Origin: Paenibacillus macerans
GTDB taxonomy: Bacteria; Bacillota; Bacilli; Paenibacillales; Paenibacillaceae
DNA length: 64,000 nt
Direction: 5' to 3'
Assembly: GCF_023715465.1 (NCBI RefSeq)
Contig: NZ_JAMBOE010000007.1
Coordinates: forward strand, 186,001-250,000
Part shown: positions 49,885 through 59,189 of the stretch, piece after piece
Layout of the letters: each line of letters opens with the position of its first letter
Position numbering within the stretch: position 1 is the stretch's first letter
Program-made: the position numbers and the translations under genes
Notes under the pieces: generated by a model
Told to the model about the DNA's origin: nothing
Database searches by the model: none
What the model saw: the letters and a program-made list of their open reading frames with translations, nothing else

Positions 49885-50729
49885 GTGATCCCTCCTATCA
49901 ATTAAGTAAATTCGGTGGGTTACCGCAGTTAACGCCTCATTCCCGAAACCCCTCTAGTCGTGCTTAGAAGTTATGACTATTATTTTAAATGAATAAATTT
50001 AATTGTAAATATAAATTCCAGGTTTTTTATTTATATATTTAATAAATCTACTTTTGCAGGCCGCGGAACGGGTGGGTAGTACCGGGGAACAGGCGGGCGT
50101 AACGGTGAACAGGTGAACAGGTGAGCCAGGCAGGCGGGCGTAACGGTGAACAGGAGAACAGGCGGGCAAGCGTACCGGTGCGGCATCCAGGGGGAGGTGC
50201 GAAAGCGTAGAAGATCGCGATTCTAACGGTTGTGAGCGACGCTATTTGGGCTAAAACGAGGGTTTGCAAAATGTAACGGTTGCCAGCGAGCCTATTCCCC
50301 ATTTTTGGGCGGTAAAAGGGCTGGTTTCATCCAAATAAGCACATATACAACCCTTAGAAAAAAAACCTCCCGATTTTCGGCCGAATAAGCGCGATGACAA
50401 CCGTTAGCGTAGAAAATATTGCGGATGGATTGATCATTCGAGGCTAATCGGTGAGACAAACACCGATTTTTAGGTTGAGTCATAATGCCTCCCTTTTAAA
50501 TTTAAACGAAAATGCCTATTTCCTCGTTTGACGCAAAAAGACTACTGTCCAGGAATCCTCTTCAGTTTTTGGACAGTAGGTGAGTTAGCTCTACTTTATG
50601 AGTACAAAACTAACCAATGGGTTCGATCTTACTTACCCAGTTATCGAGTCTTTTTTCTGGGAAAGTAAATCCCATTCTAGTTTCTTGTAGAGGGCGACTC
50701 AAAATGGAAGAAATGAGCAGCGTAAAATT
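49885..50729. repeat. gene-free region: AT-rich promoter area, tandem repeat, TAACGG repeats
   Basis: From 49970 to 50045 it is very AT-rich. From 50066 to 50185 GGCGGGCGTAACGGTGAACAGG-like units repeat. From 50222 to 50420 there are CTAACGGTTG and CAACCGTTAG boxes with CTATTTGGG-type centres. A hairpin CTACTGTCCA / TGGACAGTAG lies at 50541-50580. No gene was found. Confidence 0.55.
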
Positions 50730-50940
50730 CTTTCAAGCCACGCTCCCGTATAGGGAGCGACTGCGTTCATCTTAATCCCATACCCAGCAAAGGTTTGGAA
50801 ACGCTTTAGTGCGAATCCCCTTTTTTATGGTTTAAAAATAGGGGGAATTTAGTCGCGAAATCCCGGAATCCCACGCCAGACAAGAGGTGCGAATGTCCCG
50901 GGGATTTTATGTGAGCTTGGGGTTCGCACCGCTGCTATTT
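50730..50940 (-). CRISPR. CRISPR relic 1: single I-C-like repeat with leader
   Basis: One 32-bp repeat (50730-50761) reads GTCGCTCCC...GGGAGCG on the minus strand and ends TGGCTTGAAAG. It is followed upstream by a leader-like sequence (to about 50940) with ATTCGCAC and GTGCGAA boxes and CATAAAATCCCCGGG. No cas gene was found. It matches relic 2 almost throughout. Confidence 0.7.
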
Positions 50941-51116
50941 CTCCGTTTTTTACAGCCAATTGATTACCTTCCTCATTAGTACTTGAAGGCTACATCGTCG
51001 TATATTTCTCGTTAAAGTCACAAAGCCTTACGCCTTATTTCGACCCCGATCGGCTAAAACCTTTTTTCCTCACAGTTTCCCAAATATCTCCCTAATGAAT
51101 CAGCTCAAGACCAAAA
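50941..51116. other. duplicated AT-rich spacer behind the CRISPR leader
   Basis: It shares CTACATCGTCGTATATTTCTC, GTTAAAGTCACA and GATCGGC(T/C)AAAACC with 51746-51905. No coding frame. Confidence 0.55.
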
Positions 51117-51258
51117 TCAGTGCTTGACAAAATAAATGATGACGGAGATGGGGAGGCTCTCCAAACCACTTTGCACGATTATCCCTTTGGTTCAGGAAGC
51201 CAAGGCGAGTCTCTCCCCAGGCCACGGTCTGTTGCCGGCTTGACTGTCAAGCACTGAT
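51117..51258. mobile_element. MITE-like element, about 142 bp
   Basis: Perfect 14-bp terminal inverted repeats ATCAGTGCTTGACA and TGTCAAGCACTGAT (51116-51129, 51245-51258). There is no ORF inside. It carries TTTGCACGATTATCCC, which is also in the element at 59420-59648. It interrupts the duplicated CRISPR/SWIM block. Confidence 0.65.
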
Positions 51259-51289
51259 GATTAAGTTGAACCAATGAATCGGTCTATTG

Positions 51290-51418
51290 ACTTTGTAGCC
51301 AAGCTAGTTGAGCAATAAACTCCCCTACGAGGGAGGAGTTCTTTAATTAGACCGGTCATGAAATTGACTCAACTCGTCCAAAAAGCCTGTTTGCCGCTAT
51401 ACAAATCCGATAATTCCT
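51290..51418 (-). pseudogene. 3' fragment of a SWIM-protein gene
   Basis: It matches the 3' end of the SWIM pseudogene at 51986-52065 and its downstream GAGCAA...CTCCC...GGGAGGAG hairpin. About 50 bp of coding end remain before the degenerate CRISPR repeat. Confidence 0.65.
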
Positions 51419-51419
51419 C

Positions 51420-51745
51420 CCACGCTCCCGCACAGGGAGCGACCGAGAAATTCCCGGAATTTCCGGGAACGTCCAGCTTTCAATCCAGGCTCCCACACAG
51501 GGAGCGACTCGCCGGCAGAATCGGCCTCATCGCCCAAATCGCTTTCAATCCACGCTCCCACACAGGGAGCGACTCCGTCCAACTAAACCCCGCATCCAGC
51601 AAGGGTTTGGAAACGCTTTAGTGCGAACCCCCTTTTTTATGGTTTAAAAATAGGGGAAATCCAGCTGCAAAACCCGGAATCCCGCGCCGGACAAGAGGTG
51701 CGAATGCCCCGGGGATTTTATGTGAGCTTGAGGTTCGCACCACTA
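51420..51745 (-). CRISPR. CRISPR relic 2: three repeats, two spacers, leader
   Basis: Intact repeats are at 51542-51573 and 51477-51508, and a degenerate terminal one at about 51412-51443 (core 51420-51443). The spacers (51509-51541 and 51444-51476) are 33 bp. The leader lies at 51574-51745. The repeat (GTCGCTCCC..., ending GTGGATTGAAAG) is type I-C-like. No cas genes are in the window. Confidence 0.82.
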
Positions 51746-51985
51746 TTATTTCCTCTGTTTTTCCTAGCAATTGATTACTCTTCAGTCCTTCAAAGCTACA
51801 TCGTCGTATATTTCTCGTTAAAGTCACATAATCTTACGCACCTATTTCGATCCCGATCGGCCAAAACCTTTTTTCTCTACAAATTTCCTAATATCTATCC
51901 AATGAACAATGAATCGGTTCTTGACCCTGTAGCCAAGCGACGGCTTCTAAAAATGAGCAAAAACTCCCCGTAAGGGAGGAGCTCT
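51746..51985. other. AT-rich spacer between CRISPR leader and SWIM pseudogene
   Basis: Second copy of the block at 50941-51116 and 51280-51350. It contains a hairpin CTCCCC-GTAA-GGGAG at 51965-51981, a possible terminator for the pseudogene. Confidence 0.5.
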
Positions 51986-53687
51986 TTAATTTGAACCGTC
52001 ACGGATTTGGCTCAACTCGTTCAAAAAGGCCGGTTTGCCGCTATATAAATCCGGTAATTCTTCGATCATTTGGCGTTGACGGGCGCTGCCGGCTATCTTT
52101 TGATATCTTCTAATGATGCCGCATACGTTTTGGTATTCTTTGCGTTTAGAAGCAGTGCTGGCCACCAAGCGAATCCGCTGCTGATACAAAGCGATCACCT
52201 CGATCTCAAACCGCTTTGCCAGCCGGTCGGCATATCTTTCAATTTCGTCCGGATACTCCTTCACGTACGCCAGGAGCTCGTCCAGGTCGTTTTCCGCTTC
52301 AATCAGCCTTAGATACAACCCTTTGCTTTGCCAATCCTTTTTCGCTTGCAACTCTTGTTTTAGGTGATGATAAAGGGCTCCCGTATCACCGCTGGCCAAT
52401 TGTTTCAGTTCGTCATAATATCCAATATCACCGTCCAACAACAGCTCCTCAGCCAAGGTTTTCTGCTCTTCCTTAAGCGATAACGTTTATATGCTTCATA
52501 TCGTAGCTTTTTCCATTGGATTACCAGTCCCCGGAGAGCTTGATCTTGGGCTTGGGCTTCACCTTCCAAAGCCAACTCCACGACCTTCTGAAAATTTCCC
52601 TCCTGCATGAACTTCTTGATATACCATTCCCGAAAAAAAGAAAACCGGAGATTCTCCACAGCAAACTGTTCCGCTTCTTCCGGCGTGCCGTATTGCTGGA
52701 TCATTTCAAACCAGATGCGCAGCATCCCTTCATTGCTGTAATTTTTATGCTCGTTGCCGGCGTTTGGCTAATCAATTGTTCGATTTTCGTTCTAAGCTTG
52801 TTCCTCAACGCTTCAACATCGACAAAGCCGGCGCAGATTCGCAGCAATCCAATGTGGAATTCATCCCAGCCCTCAAAAATCTCGCCATCGCTCCGTTCCA
52901 TCAGCTTCTCGAATACCCGCTGTCTTTGCTCCGCATCCAGGTCGTGGCTTTCCGCAGCGATTTCCCCGATCAGTTCCAGCGTTTCCTCCATCAAAGCGCC
53001 TATATCCCCGTCGGAATCGTCGGCATACTGAAATGCTTCAATGGCTTCCTCCATAAGCAAAAGGGCGATATCCACAGCCAGCAAAGGGTTGTCCGAATTT
53101 CCGGCCTTCTCAAATACTTCACCCATCTCACGCGTAAAATCAGCGGTTGCTCCATACGGGATAAAACCATCCCGGCCCGTATGTTTTCGGACAATAGATT
53201 GGATGAGTCTCCGGCAACTTTCAAGTTCCTGCTGCTCTTCGACCTTGGCATATTTGAGCAAAAGAGAATTTCTTAAGAATGCATCCTTCCGTGCAACGTC
53301 CATGATAATTCCGATCAATTCCTCTTTAGGGAGTTGCTGCAACACTTCTTTCAACTCCGGCGGCTTGGCCGCCTTCAACTCCAGCGTTTCATCGGACTCT
53401 TCACACTCGCCTTCACTGTTCAACATATCCGAAAGCACATAGTACGCCGCCACTTCATGTTTGCAGATAGGGCCATAAGCATACGGACAATCGCAATGAG
53501 AACGAAGGATTTCTCCGTTTTCGTCAAGCTTAACGACGACCTCGTAATCATCGCTGCCTTCCACTTGAATAATATATGCGCGATCCCCTTGATGATAAAC
53601 GTCAACAACACGGTCATCTAAATAGTAGTCATACCCTTTATCTAAAATCGCATCGGTTAGGTCATCCTCGAAATGGTAGATGTTCAT
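51986..53687 (-). pseudogene. SWIM zinc-finger gene broken by two frameshifts
   Basis: A paralogue of 44076-45752. The first part (from ATG 53687, MNIYHFEDD) has the SWIM motif HCDCPYAYGPICKH. The frame is lost near 52765, after IEQLISQ, and resumes as NEGMLRIWFEM. It is lost again near 52490, after LRYEAYKR, and resumes as LKEEQ...LAEELLLDG to the end. Each break fits a single missing base. Sequencing error should be excluded, but the duplicated neighbourhood supports decay. Confidence 0.82.
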
Positions 53688-53784
53688 GGGCGGGTTCCTC
53701 TTTTTCCCTTCTATAAAAGATTCTAGTTCATAATATAGCACATGAATTCTGAGAGTGAAGGCCTCCGCATTTCATTAATTATAT

Positions 53785-53835
53785 TTTATTCTTAACAAAA
53801 TGTGACCGATTGTCGTCCATAACTGTGTTATTGGT
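53785..53835 (+). promoter_or_regulatory. possible ECF-sigma-type promoter
   Basis: TTAAC (about 53790) and CGTC (about 53814) are spaced as in extracytoplasmic-function promoters, upstream of the sigma gene. Autoregulation is inferred. Confidence 0.3.
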
Positions 53836-53855
53836 AAAAGGAGGACAGTGCTACC

Positions 53856-54350
53856 ATGCAGCGATCCATGACCCGGCCGGGTAATCATGTGATGAAGAGC
53901 TATGAAACCTATGCAAGCATGCTGTTCCGGATTGCCATGGTTTATCTGGGCAGCCGTGAGGATGCGGAGGAAGCCACTCAAGATGCCTTCATCAAACTAA
54001 TGGAAAAAGCACCCGAGTTCAAGGATGCCGAGCATCAAAAGGCCTGGTTGATCCGGGTGATCACCAATCATTGCAAAACGCTGCTTCGCAGAGGCTGGCG
54101 CAAGCGGGAGGTTAAGCTGGAAGGCGCCGAGCCGGTTACGGCCGACGCTGCCGAAGATTCGGCGCTGCTCCATCTCGTAATGGCGCTGCCCATGAAATAT
54201 AAGGCGGTTATTCATTTGTACTATTACGAGGACTACCGAGTCCAGGAGATCAGCAAGATTTTGCGGATCAGCGAGTCCGCGGTGAAAATGAGGCTCCAGC
54301 GGGGACGACAGCTGTTAAAACTAAAGCTGGAAGGAGAAGAACAGCCATGA
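53856..54350 (+). CDS. ECF-type sigma-70 factor
   Basis: A 164-residue sigma factor. Region 2 includes SREDAEEATQDAFIKLME and WLIRVITNHCK; region 4 HTH is DYRVQEISKILRISESAVKMRLQRGR. The start follows AAGGAGG. Its stop overlaps the next gene by 4 bp, a typical sigma/anti-sigma arrangement. Confidence 0.9.
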   Translation: MQRSMTRPGNHVMKSYETYASMLFRIAMVYLGSREDAEEATQDAFIKLMEKAPEFKDAEHQKAWLIRVITNHCKTLLRRGWRKREVKLEGAEPVTADAAEDSALLHLVMALPMKYKAVIHLYYYEDYRVQEISKILRISESAVKMRLQRGRQLLKLKLEGEEQP

Positions 54351-55327
54351 ATGAAGAACAATTCCGGATGAAATATAAGAAAGCGGTGGATACGATGACA
54401 ACGAATGAAGCGATGAAAAAACGAATGGAAGACAAGCTGCAGGAACTGCAGCAAGAACGGAAACGTCCGCGCAAGGCGGTCTATATCGCCGCCAGCATCG
54501 TGCTCGTTGCCGGTATCGGCGTGACTGCGTCCAGCCTTTGGAAGCAAGCGAACGAACCAACATCGCCAAGCACCGAGGTAGCCCAGGGGAATCCAAACAC
54601 GCCTCCCGCAAGCTCATCCGATAGTGTCGTTATTCCCAAGATGGAGCTACCGAATATGAACTCCGGTGTCAAAGCGAACATGATCCCCCTGGTTGTCTAT
54701 AAAGGCAATGTATATTCTCAGGCGGCAACACGCATCGACGCCGCCGACGCGACTGCGCTGCGCGGTGATAAGCTCGGCCGGACGTCGGGCGGCATCGATG
54801 AATGGAGCGGCAAGGACGATTACATCGAGCTGGCCTCCAACATCGGCGAAACGGACATCTATGCCGTGAAGGGTTATGATACGGATTTCCGCATTATGTC
54901 TTACACCGAGATCGACGGCCAAGTATATGCCGAGCTGTTCGAGCATACCAACGGCATCACCGTAAGCAGCGGAGCTGATCTGCTCGGTAAACTGAACCTG
55001 GAAGGCCGAATCGCCTCGGCCGAATGGGAGAGCTTCGACAGTTGGAACAACGGCCTGCAGCAGTATACGCCGCTGGTAAACGACGAAGCGCTAGGCAGCT
55101 TCCTGAAGGCCCTTCAGGAAGCCAAACCGCTGGCAGCAGATTCACCAATCGTTCAGGGCATCTACGATGACGAGAACCGCAAGTCCCTCTACCTGACGCT
55201 CAAGGACCATACCCGCGTGGAACTGACGCTATTCGGCCGGGGACTGGTACGCTACGGCAATGCACCGGTCTTTTTCGAAGCCGAATCCGGTGCATTCCAG
55301 GCGTTGTGGGAGAAGATGACGCCATAA
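54347..55327 (+). CDS. membrane protein, probable anti-sigma factor
   Basis: A 326-residue protein with a helical, charged cytoplasmic N-terminus (1-44), one membrane helix (AVYIAASIVLVAGIGVTASSLW, about 44-65) and a large extracellular domain. It starts within the sigma gene (ATGA overlap). The family was not recognised; the anti-sigma role comes from context. Confidence 0.72.
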   Translation: MNEEQFRMKYKKAVDTMTTNEAMKKRMEDKLQELQQERKRPRKAVYIAASIVLVAGIGVTASSLWKQANEPTSPSTEVAQGNPNTPPASSSDSVVIPKMELPNMNSGVKANMIPLVVYKGNVYSQAATRIDAADATALRGDKLGRTSGGIDEWSGKDDYIELASNIGETDIYAVKGYDTDFRIMSYTEIDGQVYAELFEHTNGITVSSGADLLGKLNLEGRIASAEWESFDSWNNGLQQYTPLVNDEALGSFLKALQEAKPLAADSPIVQGIYDDENRKSLYLTLKDHTRVELTLFGRGLVRYGNAPVFFEAESGAFQALWEKMTP

Positions 55328-55429
55328 CAAAGCCGGCAATAAAGCAGCTGCTTGTTTCTTCGGAAGCAAGCAGCTGTCTTTATCTGCTCCATATCATCGT
55401 GGGTAGATTGGGCAAATTCCACAAGACAA

Positions 55430-55636
55430 TTAATTCCCATACTTGTCACTCAAGCGTTGAAATACCCGCTCACCATCTACCAGCGAAAGTCCGTCTGTTA
55501 CCTGCTTTTCAGCTTCTGCTAATTTGCGGTAAAAATCGACCATCGTCATTTGTTTTTTGCAAGTTTCCATACTCTCCGAGATTTTACTGGTATTCCGGAG
55601 TTTCGCAATCTGCCCAATCTCCGACATGGCTCTCAC
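55430..55636 (-). CDS. small hypothetical protein, antitoxin-like
   Basis: A 68-residue protein whose C-terminus (LAEAEKQVTDGLSLVDGERVF) resembles the linker and tail of RelB/StbD-type antitoxins. There is no recognisable toxin. It overlaps the upstream gene by 4 bp. MSEIGQ at 55627 is an alternative start. Confidence 0.5.
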   Translation of the reverse strand: MRAMSEIGQIAKLRNTSKISESMETCKKQMTMVDFYRKLAEAEKQVTDGLSLVDGERVFQRLSDKYGN

Positions 55637-55965
55637 TCCTCATTAAATCGTATCGGATTTGGCGTTGTCTTCTTTTTTTCGGAAACGGAAAAAGGATCGT
55701 CCATCAAGGTAATGACAAGTTGAATCCCGTCCTTCATGCCTTGCACATACAAATGTTCATTCTCTAAGGCTCGCCTGAAGTGATGCTTGTCCTCCCAATC
55801 CATATACTCCGGCAGCTTCTTTTTATCCTCGTCGGGAAACATCGCCTCAAAAGCCGAATGTTCTTCGGCACGAAGTTTACGCATCTCAGGATCACGTGCG
55901 ATCCGTGCCGACACGTCATCCAGCCTTTGCTGAATTGCGCTTTGCAACCATGATGGAAATAGCAT
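55633..55965 (-). CDS. hypothetical protein
   Basis: A 110-residue, charged, helical protein. The start at 55965 (MLFPSWLQ) follows GGAGGGGA; the upstream extension is unsupported. It is coupled to 55430. Family not recognised. Confidence 0.6.
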   Translation of the reverse strand: MLFPSWLQSAIQQRLDDVSARIARDPEMRKLRAEEHSAFEAMFPDEDKKKLPEYMDWEDKHHFRRALENEHLYVQGMKDGIQLVITLMDDPFSVSEKKKTTPNPIRFNEE

Positions 55966-56193
55966 TGTTTCTTCCCCTCCTCTTAAAATAACCTTAGTTC
56001 TATTATGGAGGAGTTTATAATTGAACTTAATGAGTTTTGAGGGTATTATTTCTGATAGTTTTAAGGGTATTCTCTGGAACTCCCGAAATAAGCTGTCCCC
56101 CAATCAACTTCCACATCGGAGTACGGTTATAGGCTTGTCTGGAGTTATTCTGTTCACCTTTACATCGCCCAATCAAAGTGCTATGATACAAAC

Positions 56194-56209
56194 ATGACGT
56201 TAACGTTAT
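56194..56209. promoter_or_regulatory. MerR operator before the regulator gene
   Basis: ATGACGTTAACGTTAT, with perfect core ACGTTAACGT, repeated at 56651-56666. Confidence 0.6.
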
Positions 56210-56236
56210 ATTCTATCATGAAAGGAGTGATCGATC

Positions 56237-56623
56237 ATGGACCGCATGCGCATCGGCGAGTTAACAGAGCGAGCCGGGGTTACCCAACGCACGGTCCGTT
56301 ATTACGAGAGCATCGGACTGCTTCCTTCAGGCGAGCGCGAGGGCAACGGTCATCACTACTACACGGAAGAAACGGTCGCCCGTCTGCGGAAGATCGATCA
56401 GTTGAAGAAACTGGGCTTAAGCCTTGAGGATATCCGGGACGTAATCGAGCTTTACTTCACGGACCCTAGCGGGGTGCAGCCGAAGCGGAAGGTTCTCGGC
56501 CTGCTGCGCCAGCATCTGGCCGACACGGACGAGAAGCTCGAAGCACTGAGGCAGTTCCGAGCCGATCTGCAGTCCCATATCGAACGCTTCGAGCGGTGGC
56601 TCGAGACCAATGATCGAGCCTAA
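56237..56623 (+). CDS. MerR-family transcriptional regulator
   Basis: A 128-residue regulator. The HTH (MRIGELTERAGVTQRTVRYYESIGLL) and wing (HHYYTEE) are followed by a coiled-coil dimerisation helix. It lacks the cysteines of metal-sensing MerR proteins, so it probably senses an organic or stress signal. The start follows AAAGGAG. An identical palindrome lies before this gene and before the dehydrogenase gene. Confidence 0.9.
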   Translation: MDRMRIGELTERAGVTQRTVRYYESIGLLPSGEREGNGHHYYTEETVARLRKIDQLKKLGLSLEDIRDVIELYFTDPSGVQPKRKVLGLLRQHLADTDEKLEALRQFRADLQSHIERFERWLETNDRA

Positions 56624-56650
56624 ATTTTTTTACCATAAACATGACGTTAA

Positions 56651-56666
56651 CGTTATGTTTATAAAA
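56651..56666. promoter_or_regulatory. MerR operator before the dehydrogenase gene
   Basis: ATGACGTTAACGTTAT inside a longer near-palindrome AAACATGACG...CGTTATGTTT. Same 16-mer as at 56194. Confidence 0.65.
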
Positions 56667-56688
56667 CTTCGAAGGAGGAATTATATTA

Positions 56689-57513
56689 ATGAGAGAAAAC
56701 ATTGGATTTATCGGACTCGGCCTGCTCGGGCTGCCCGTCGCTGCCAATCTGCTCCAAGCGGGGTATGCGTTGACCGTGTACAACCGCACCGCGGACAAAG
56801 CGGAGCCTCTCGTTGCCCAGGGCGCGGTACAGGCGGCCCGTCCCGCCGACGCCGTGACGGCCGGGGGCATCGTCGTTACCTTGGTGTGGGACGGTGAAGC
56901 ATTGGAAGACGTCGTCAGAAGCGAGGACTTCCTGGAGCGGCTCGGGCCGGGCGGCATTCACGTGTCGATGAGCACAGTGTCGCCGGATACGGGCAGGAAG
57001 CTGGCGGACTTGCACGCGCGGCACGGCTCCGTCTATGTCGAAGCGCCCGTCTTCGGGCGTCCTGAGGCGGCCGCTGCCAAGCAGCTGTGGATTCCCGTAG
57101 CAGGCCCGCAAGAAGCGAAGGAGCGGGTGCGGCCGGTGCTGGAAGCGATGGGAGCCAGGGGGATTTTTGACTTCGGCGAAGAAGCCGGTACGGCCGTGCT
57201 CGTCAAGCTGCTCGGTAACTTCCTCATCGTCTCCGCCGCACGCTCGCTGGAGGAAGCACTAGGAATGGCCGAGCGGGGCGGGGTCGATCCCAAAGCGGCG
57301 GTCGACATGCTTACAAGCACGCTGTTCACCGCCCCAATCTATCAAACCTATGGCAAAATGATCGCCGAGAAGACGGCAACCATCTCCCAAAGCAAAATTC
57401 CGCAGAAGGATGTCGGTCTCTTCCTGGCGGCAGCGCAAAACGCGCAATTCCCCGCCCCGCTCGCCGGTCTGCTGCTCGATATGCTGGAAGGCGGAGATCG
57501 GAGCAGACAATAG
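56689..57513 (+). CDS. NAD(P)-dependent beta-hydroxyacid dehydrogenase family
   Basis: A 274-residue enzyme of the 3-hydroxyisobutyrate / 6-phosphogluconate dehydrogenase superfamily. The Rossmann motif GFIGLGLLGLPVAANL and the signature EAPVFGRPEAAAAKQL lead to the catalytic lysine in VKLLGNFL. The substrate is unknown. It is probably the target of the MerR regulator upstream. Confidence 0.88.
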   Translation: MRENIGFIGLGLLGLPVAANLLQAGYALTVYNRTADKAEPLVAQGAVQAARPADAVTAGGIVVTLVWDGEALEDVVRSEDFLERLGPGGIHVSMSTVSPDTGRKLADLHARHGSVYVEAPVFGRPEAAAAKQLWIPVAGPQEAKERVRPVLEAMGARGIFDFGEEAGTAVLVKLLGNFLIVSAARSLEEALGMAERGGVDPKAAVDMLTSTLFTAPIYQTYGKMIAEKTATISQSKIPQKDVGLFLAAAQNAQFPAPLAGLLLDMLEGGDRSRQ

Positions 57514-57533
57514 ACTGAGCCGATTCGCAAAAT

Positions 57534-57592
57534 TAAGAAGGGGCTGTCCCAAGGTCACGAAAGTGACCTGAGGGACAACCCCGTTTTTTTCG
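57534..57592 (+). terminator. terminator after the dehydrogenase gene
   Basis: GGGGCTGTCCC-AAGGTCAC pairs with GTGACCT-GAGGGACAACCCC (GAAA loop), followed by GTTTTTTT. Confidence 0.9.
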
Positions 57593-57638
57593 TTGTACAT
57601 TCGCTATAGTCTAAATAAGCTTATTGTATTATACAAGG

Positions 57639-58085
57639 TTACATTTTAGGAGGGTCGATCTTAATCTTCAACCCTTCCTCCTTCAAACCGGGCAACACAA
57701 AAGGAACTCGCATTTTTTCGATTCCCGTTTTGTCATTTACTAAGGTGTAGTAAGCCATTAAAATGCCTTTAACGGTATTTTCGTGAACAGGTTCACGCAC
57801 CAGCAACTCGCTAATGGTAACCTCCCTTTCGTTCTCACCAAATCCGAGGGCAATATGATAATCGAAAAAGGGAATGGAACTCTTGCTTCCGGCAAAACAC
57901 ACAATCGGGAACCGCCATTTGGTAAAATCATTTACCGTAGTCTCGGCCTCTTCTAAGGTAAGAGTTTTAGGCCCAACGTTCAGGTTGCTTAATCCATGAC
58001 GTATCACTGGATAATATGCAAACTCCATGAGGTGATCTCTAAACTTGGGAATTAATGCCCCATGTAGATAGCAAGGGCCAATCAT
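57639..58085 (-). CDS. hypothetical protein
   Basis: A 148-residue soluble protein. The start at 58085 (MIGPCYLHGAL) follows AGGAGG; the frame extends further but without support. No motif was recognised. Confidence 0.6.
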   Translation of the reverse strand: MIGPCYLHGALIPKFRDHLMEFAYYPVIRHGLSNLNVGPKTLTLEEAETTVNDFTKWRFPIVCFAGSKSSIPFFDYHIALGFGENEREVTISELLVREPVHENTVKGILMAYYTLVNDKTGIEKMRVPFVLPGLKEEGLKIKIDPPKM

Positions 58086-58320
58086 TTTGCAAAACCTCCT
58101 AGTCTGACCGGTGAATAACCTGAAAACTGTAATTTTTGGTTCCCTAGTACTTGATGATTCTTGGGTGATGGCCACAGAATCGCCTTGTTCATCGCTATTT
58201 TCATTAGAGCTTCTTCTATCATTTCAGTTATCTACCATTAGTATCTATGGTATAATTTGGTTAGTACAACATATCAGCTAACAGGGCGGCAGCCAAATCT
58301 CCCGGAAGGGAGGTGAGGCT

Positions 58321-58404
58321 ATGACAGTATATGAAGCATTATCCTTGATGCTCGTATTCGGCATGTTTGTGATTGCCGTGCTGTCTTTCCATAAACGAAA
58401 ATGA
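58321..58404 (+). CDS. Hol_Tox-type small membrane toxin
   Basis: A 27-residue peptide, MTVYEALSLMLVFGMFVIAV followed by LSFHKRK, matching putative holin-like toxins of type I toxin-antitoxin systems (TxpA/BsrG group). The ribosome binding site GGGAGG lies in a hairpin CTCCC-GGAA-GGGAG that can hide it. The inverted repeat ATGAGCCG / CGGCTCAT overlaps the stop codon. The antisense RNA antitoxin is presumed to lie in 58400-58515 but was not proven. A hairpin GGACCGG/CCGGTCC-TTTTT ends the region at 58507. Confidence 0.72.
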   Translation: MTVYEALSLMLVFGMFVIAVLSFHKRK

Positions 58405-58589
58405 GCCGCCCTGGCAAGGATAACGGCTCATTTCCAATGACCTGAATCTGGCTGCCCGCTCTTTTAGCGGTGGTTGTACAGGGGACCGGCGCCAACCGGT
58501 CCTTTTTCTATTTTTATGTTATCACATTGAAAATATTCAGGCAATGCATTTACTTTACAGCGCCCGCAAACTCTTTTTGGTTCCCCTAG

Positions 58590-58667
58590 CAAGTTACAGT
58601 GCCGCATCCTAAGAAAAGCTTTCCTCCCAAGACACAAGCCAACATCTTAAAATCAGCAGGGTTGTAG
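58590..58667 (+). pseudogene. hicA: hicA 3' stub
   Basis: After an in-frame TAG (58587-58589) the frame reads QVTVPHPKKSFPPKTQAN then ILKSAGL and a stop. This is the C-terminal end of a HicA mRNA interferase. The N-terminal part with the catalytic histidine is missing. Confidence 0.7.
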
Positions 58668-58706
58668 GACTGAATAGCTCTCCCCTCCAAGAAGGTAACC
58701 ACATAA

Positions 58707-59120
58707 ATGAGCAAGAAAGACGTATATCGCTTCTGGGCGCTGCTCGACACATCTGAGGAAGGAATATCCGTTCGCTTTCCCGATCTCCCCGGGTGCCTGA
58801 CGGCTGGCGATACGGCTGAAGAAGCATACGCCGCTGCACGGGAAGCGCTCGAAGGGTTTCTATACGTAATGGAGCAGGATGACGACCCAGTTCCTGATCC
58901 ATCTCCACTGGCCGCCATCCTGCAGCAGGCAGAAGCCACGGAAGCCGCTTGCGAAGTTCAGGTTTACATGCCAACTGTACGCGAAGCAATGGAGTCCAAG
59001 GCCGTGAAAAAAACACTCACTGTACCGAAGAGGTTAAACGATGAAGCTGAGCGGCAGCAACTCAATTTTAGCCAGGTTCTACAGGAAGGACTTAAGCGAA
59101 GTCTTGGCATAGATAATTAG
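58707..59120 (+). CDS. hicB: HicB-family antitoxin, orphan
   Basis: A 137-residue antitoxin. The N-terminal RNase H-like fold (EEGISVRFPDLPGCLTAGDT) and the C-terminal ribbon-helix-helix (KKTLTVPKRLNDEAERQQLN) are complete. It should bind its own promoter. Its toxin partner upstream is only a stub. Confidence 0.88.
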   Translation: MSKKDVYRFWALLDTSEEGISVRFPDLPGCLTAGDTAEEAYAAAREALEGFLYVMEQDDDPVPDPSPLAAILQQAEATEAACEVQVYMPTVREAMESKAVKKTLTVPKRLNDEAERQQLNFSQVLQEGLKRSLGIDN

Positions 59121-59189
59121 CGGGTCTGATTGGATGAAGCGTAGTAGCTATAACATTTACAATCAGTCTTTTACTGCCCGTATCTCATT

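Noticed and set aside
50048..50302. 84-residue minus-strand frame
   Set aside because: Encoded by a tandem GGCGGGCGTAACGG repeat without ribosome binding site.
49885..53855. cas genes beside the CRISPR relics
   Set aside because: All frames around the repeats were checked; only the SWIM pseudogene and non-coding sequence are present.
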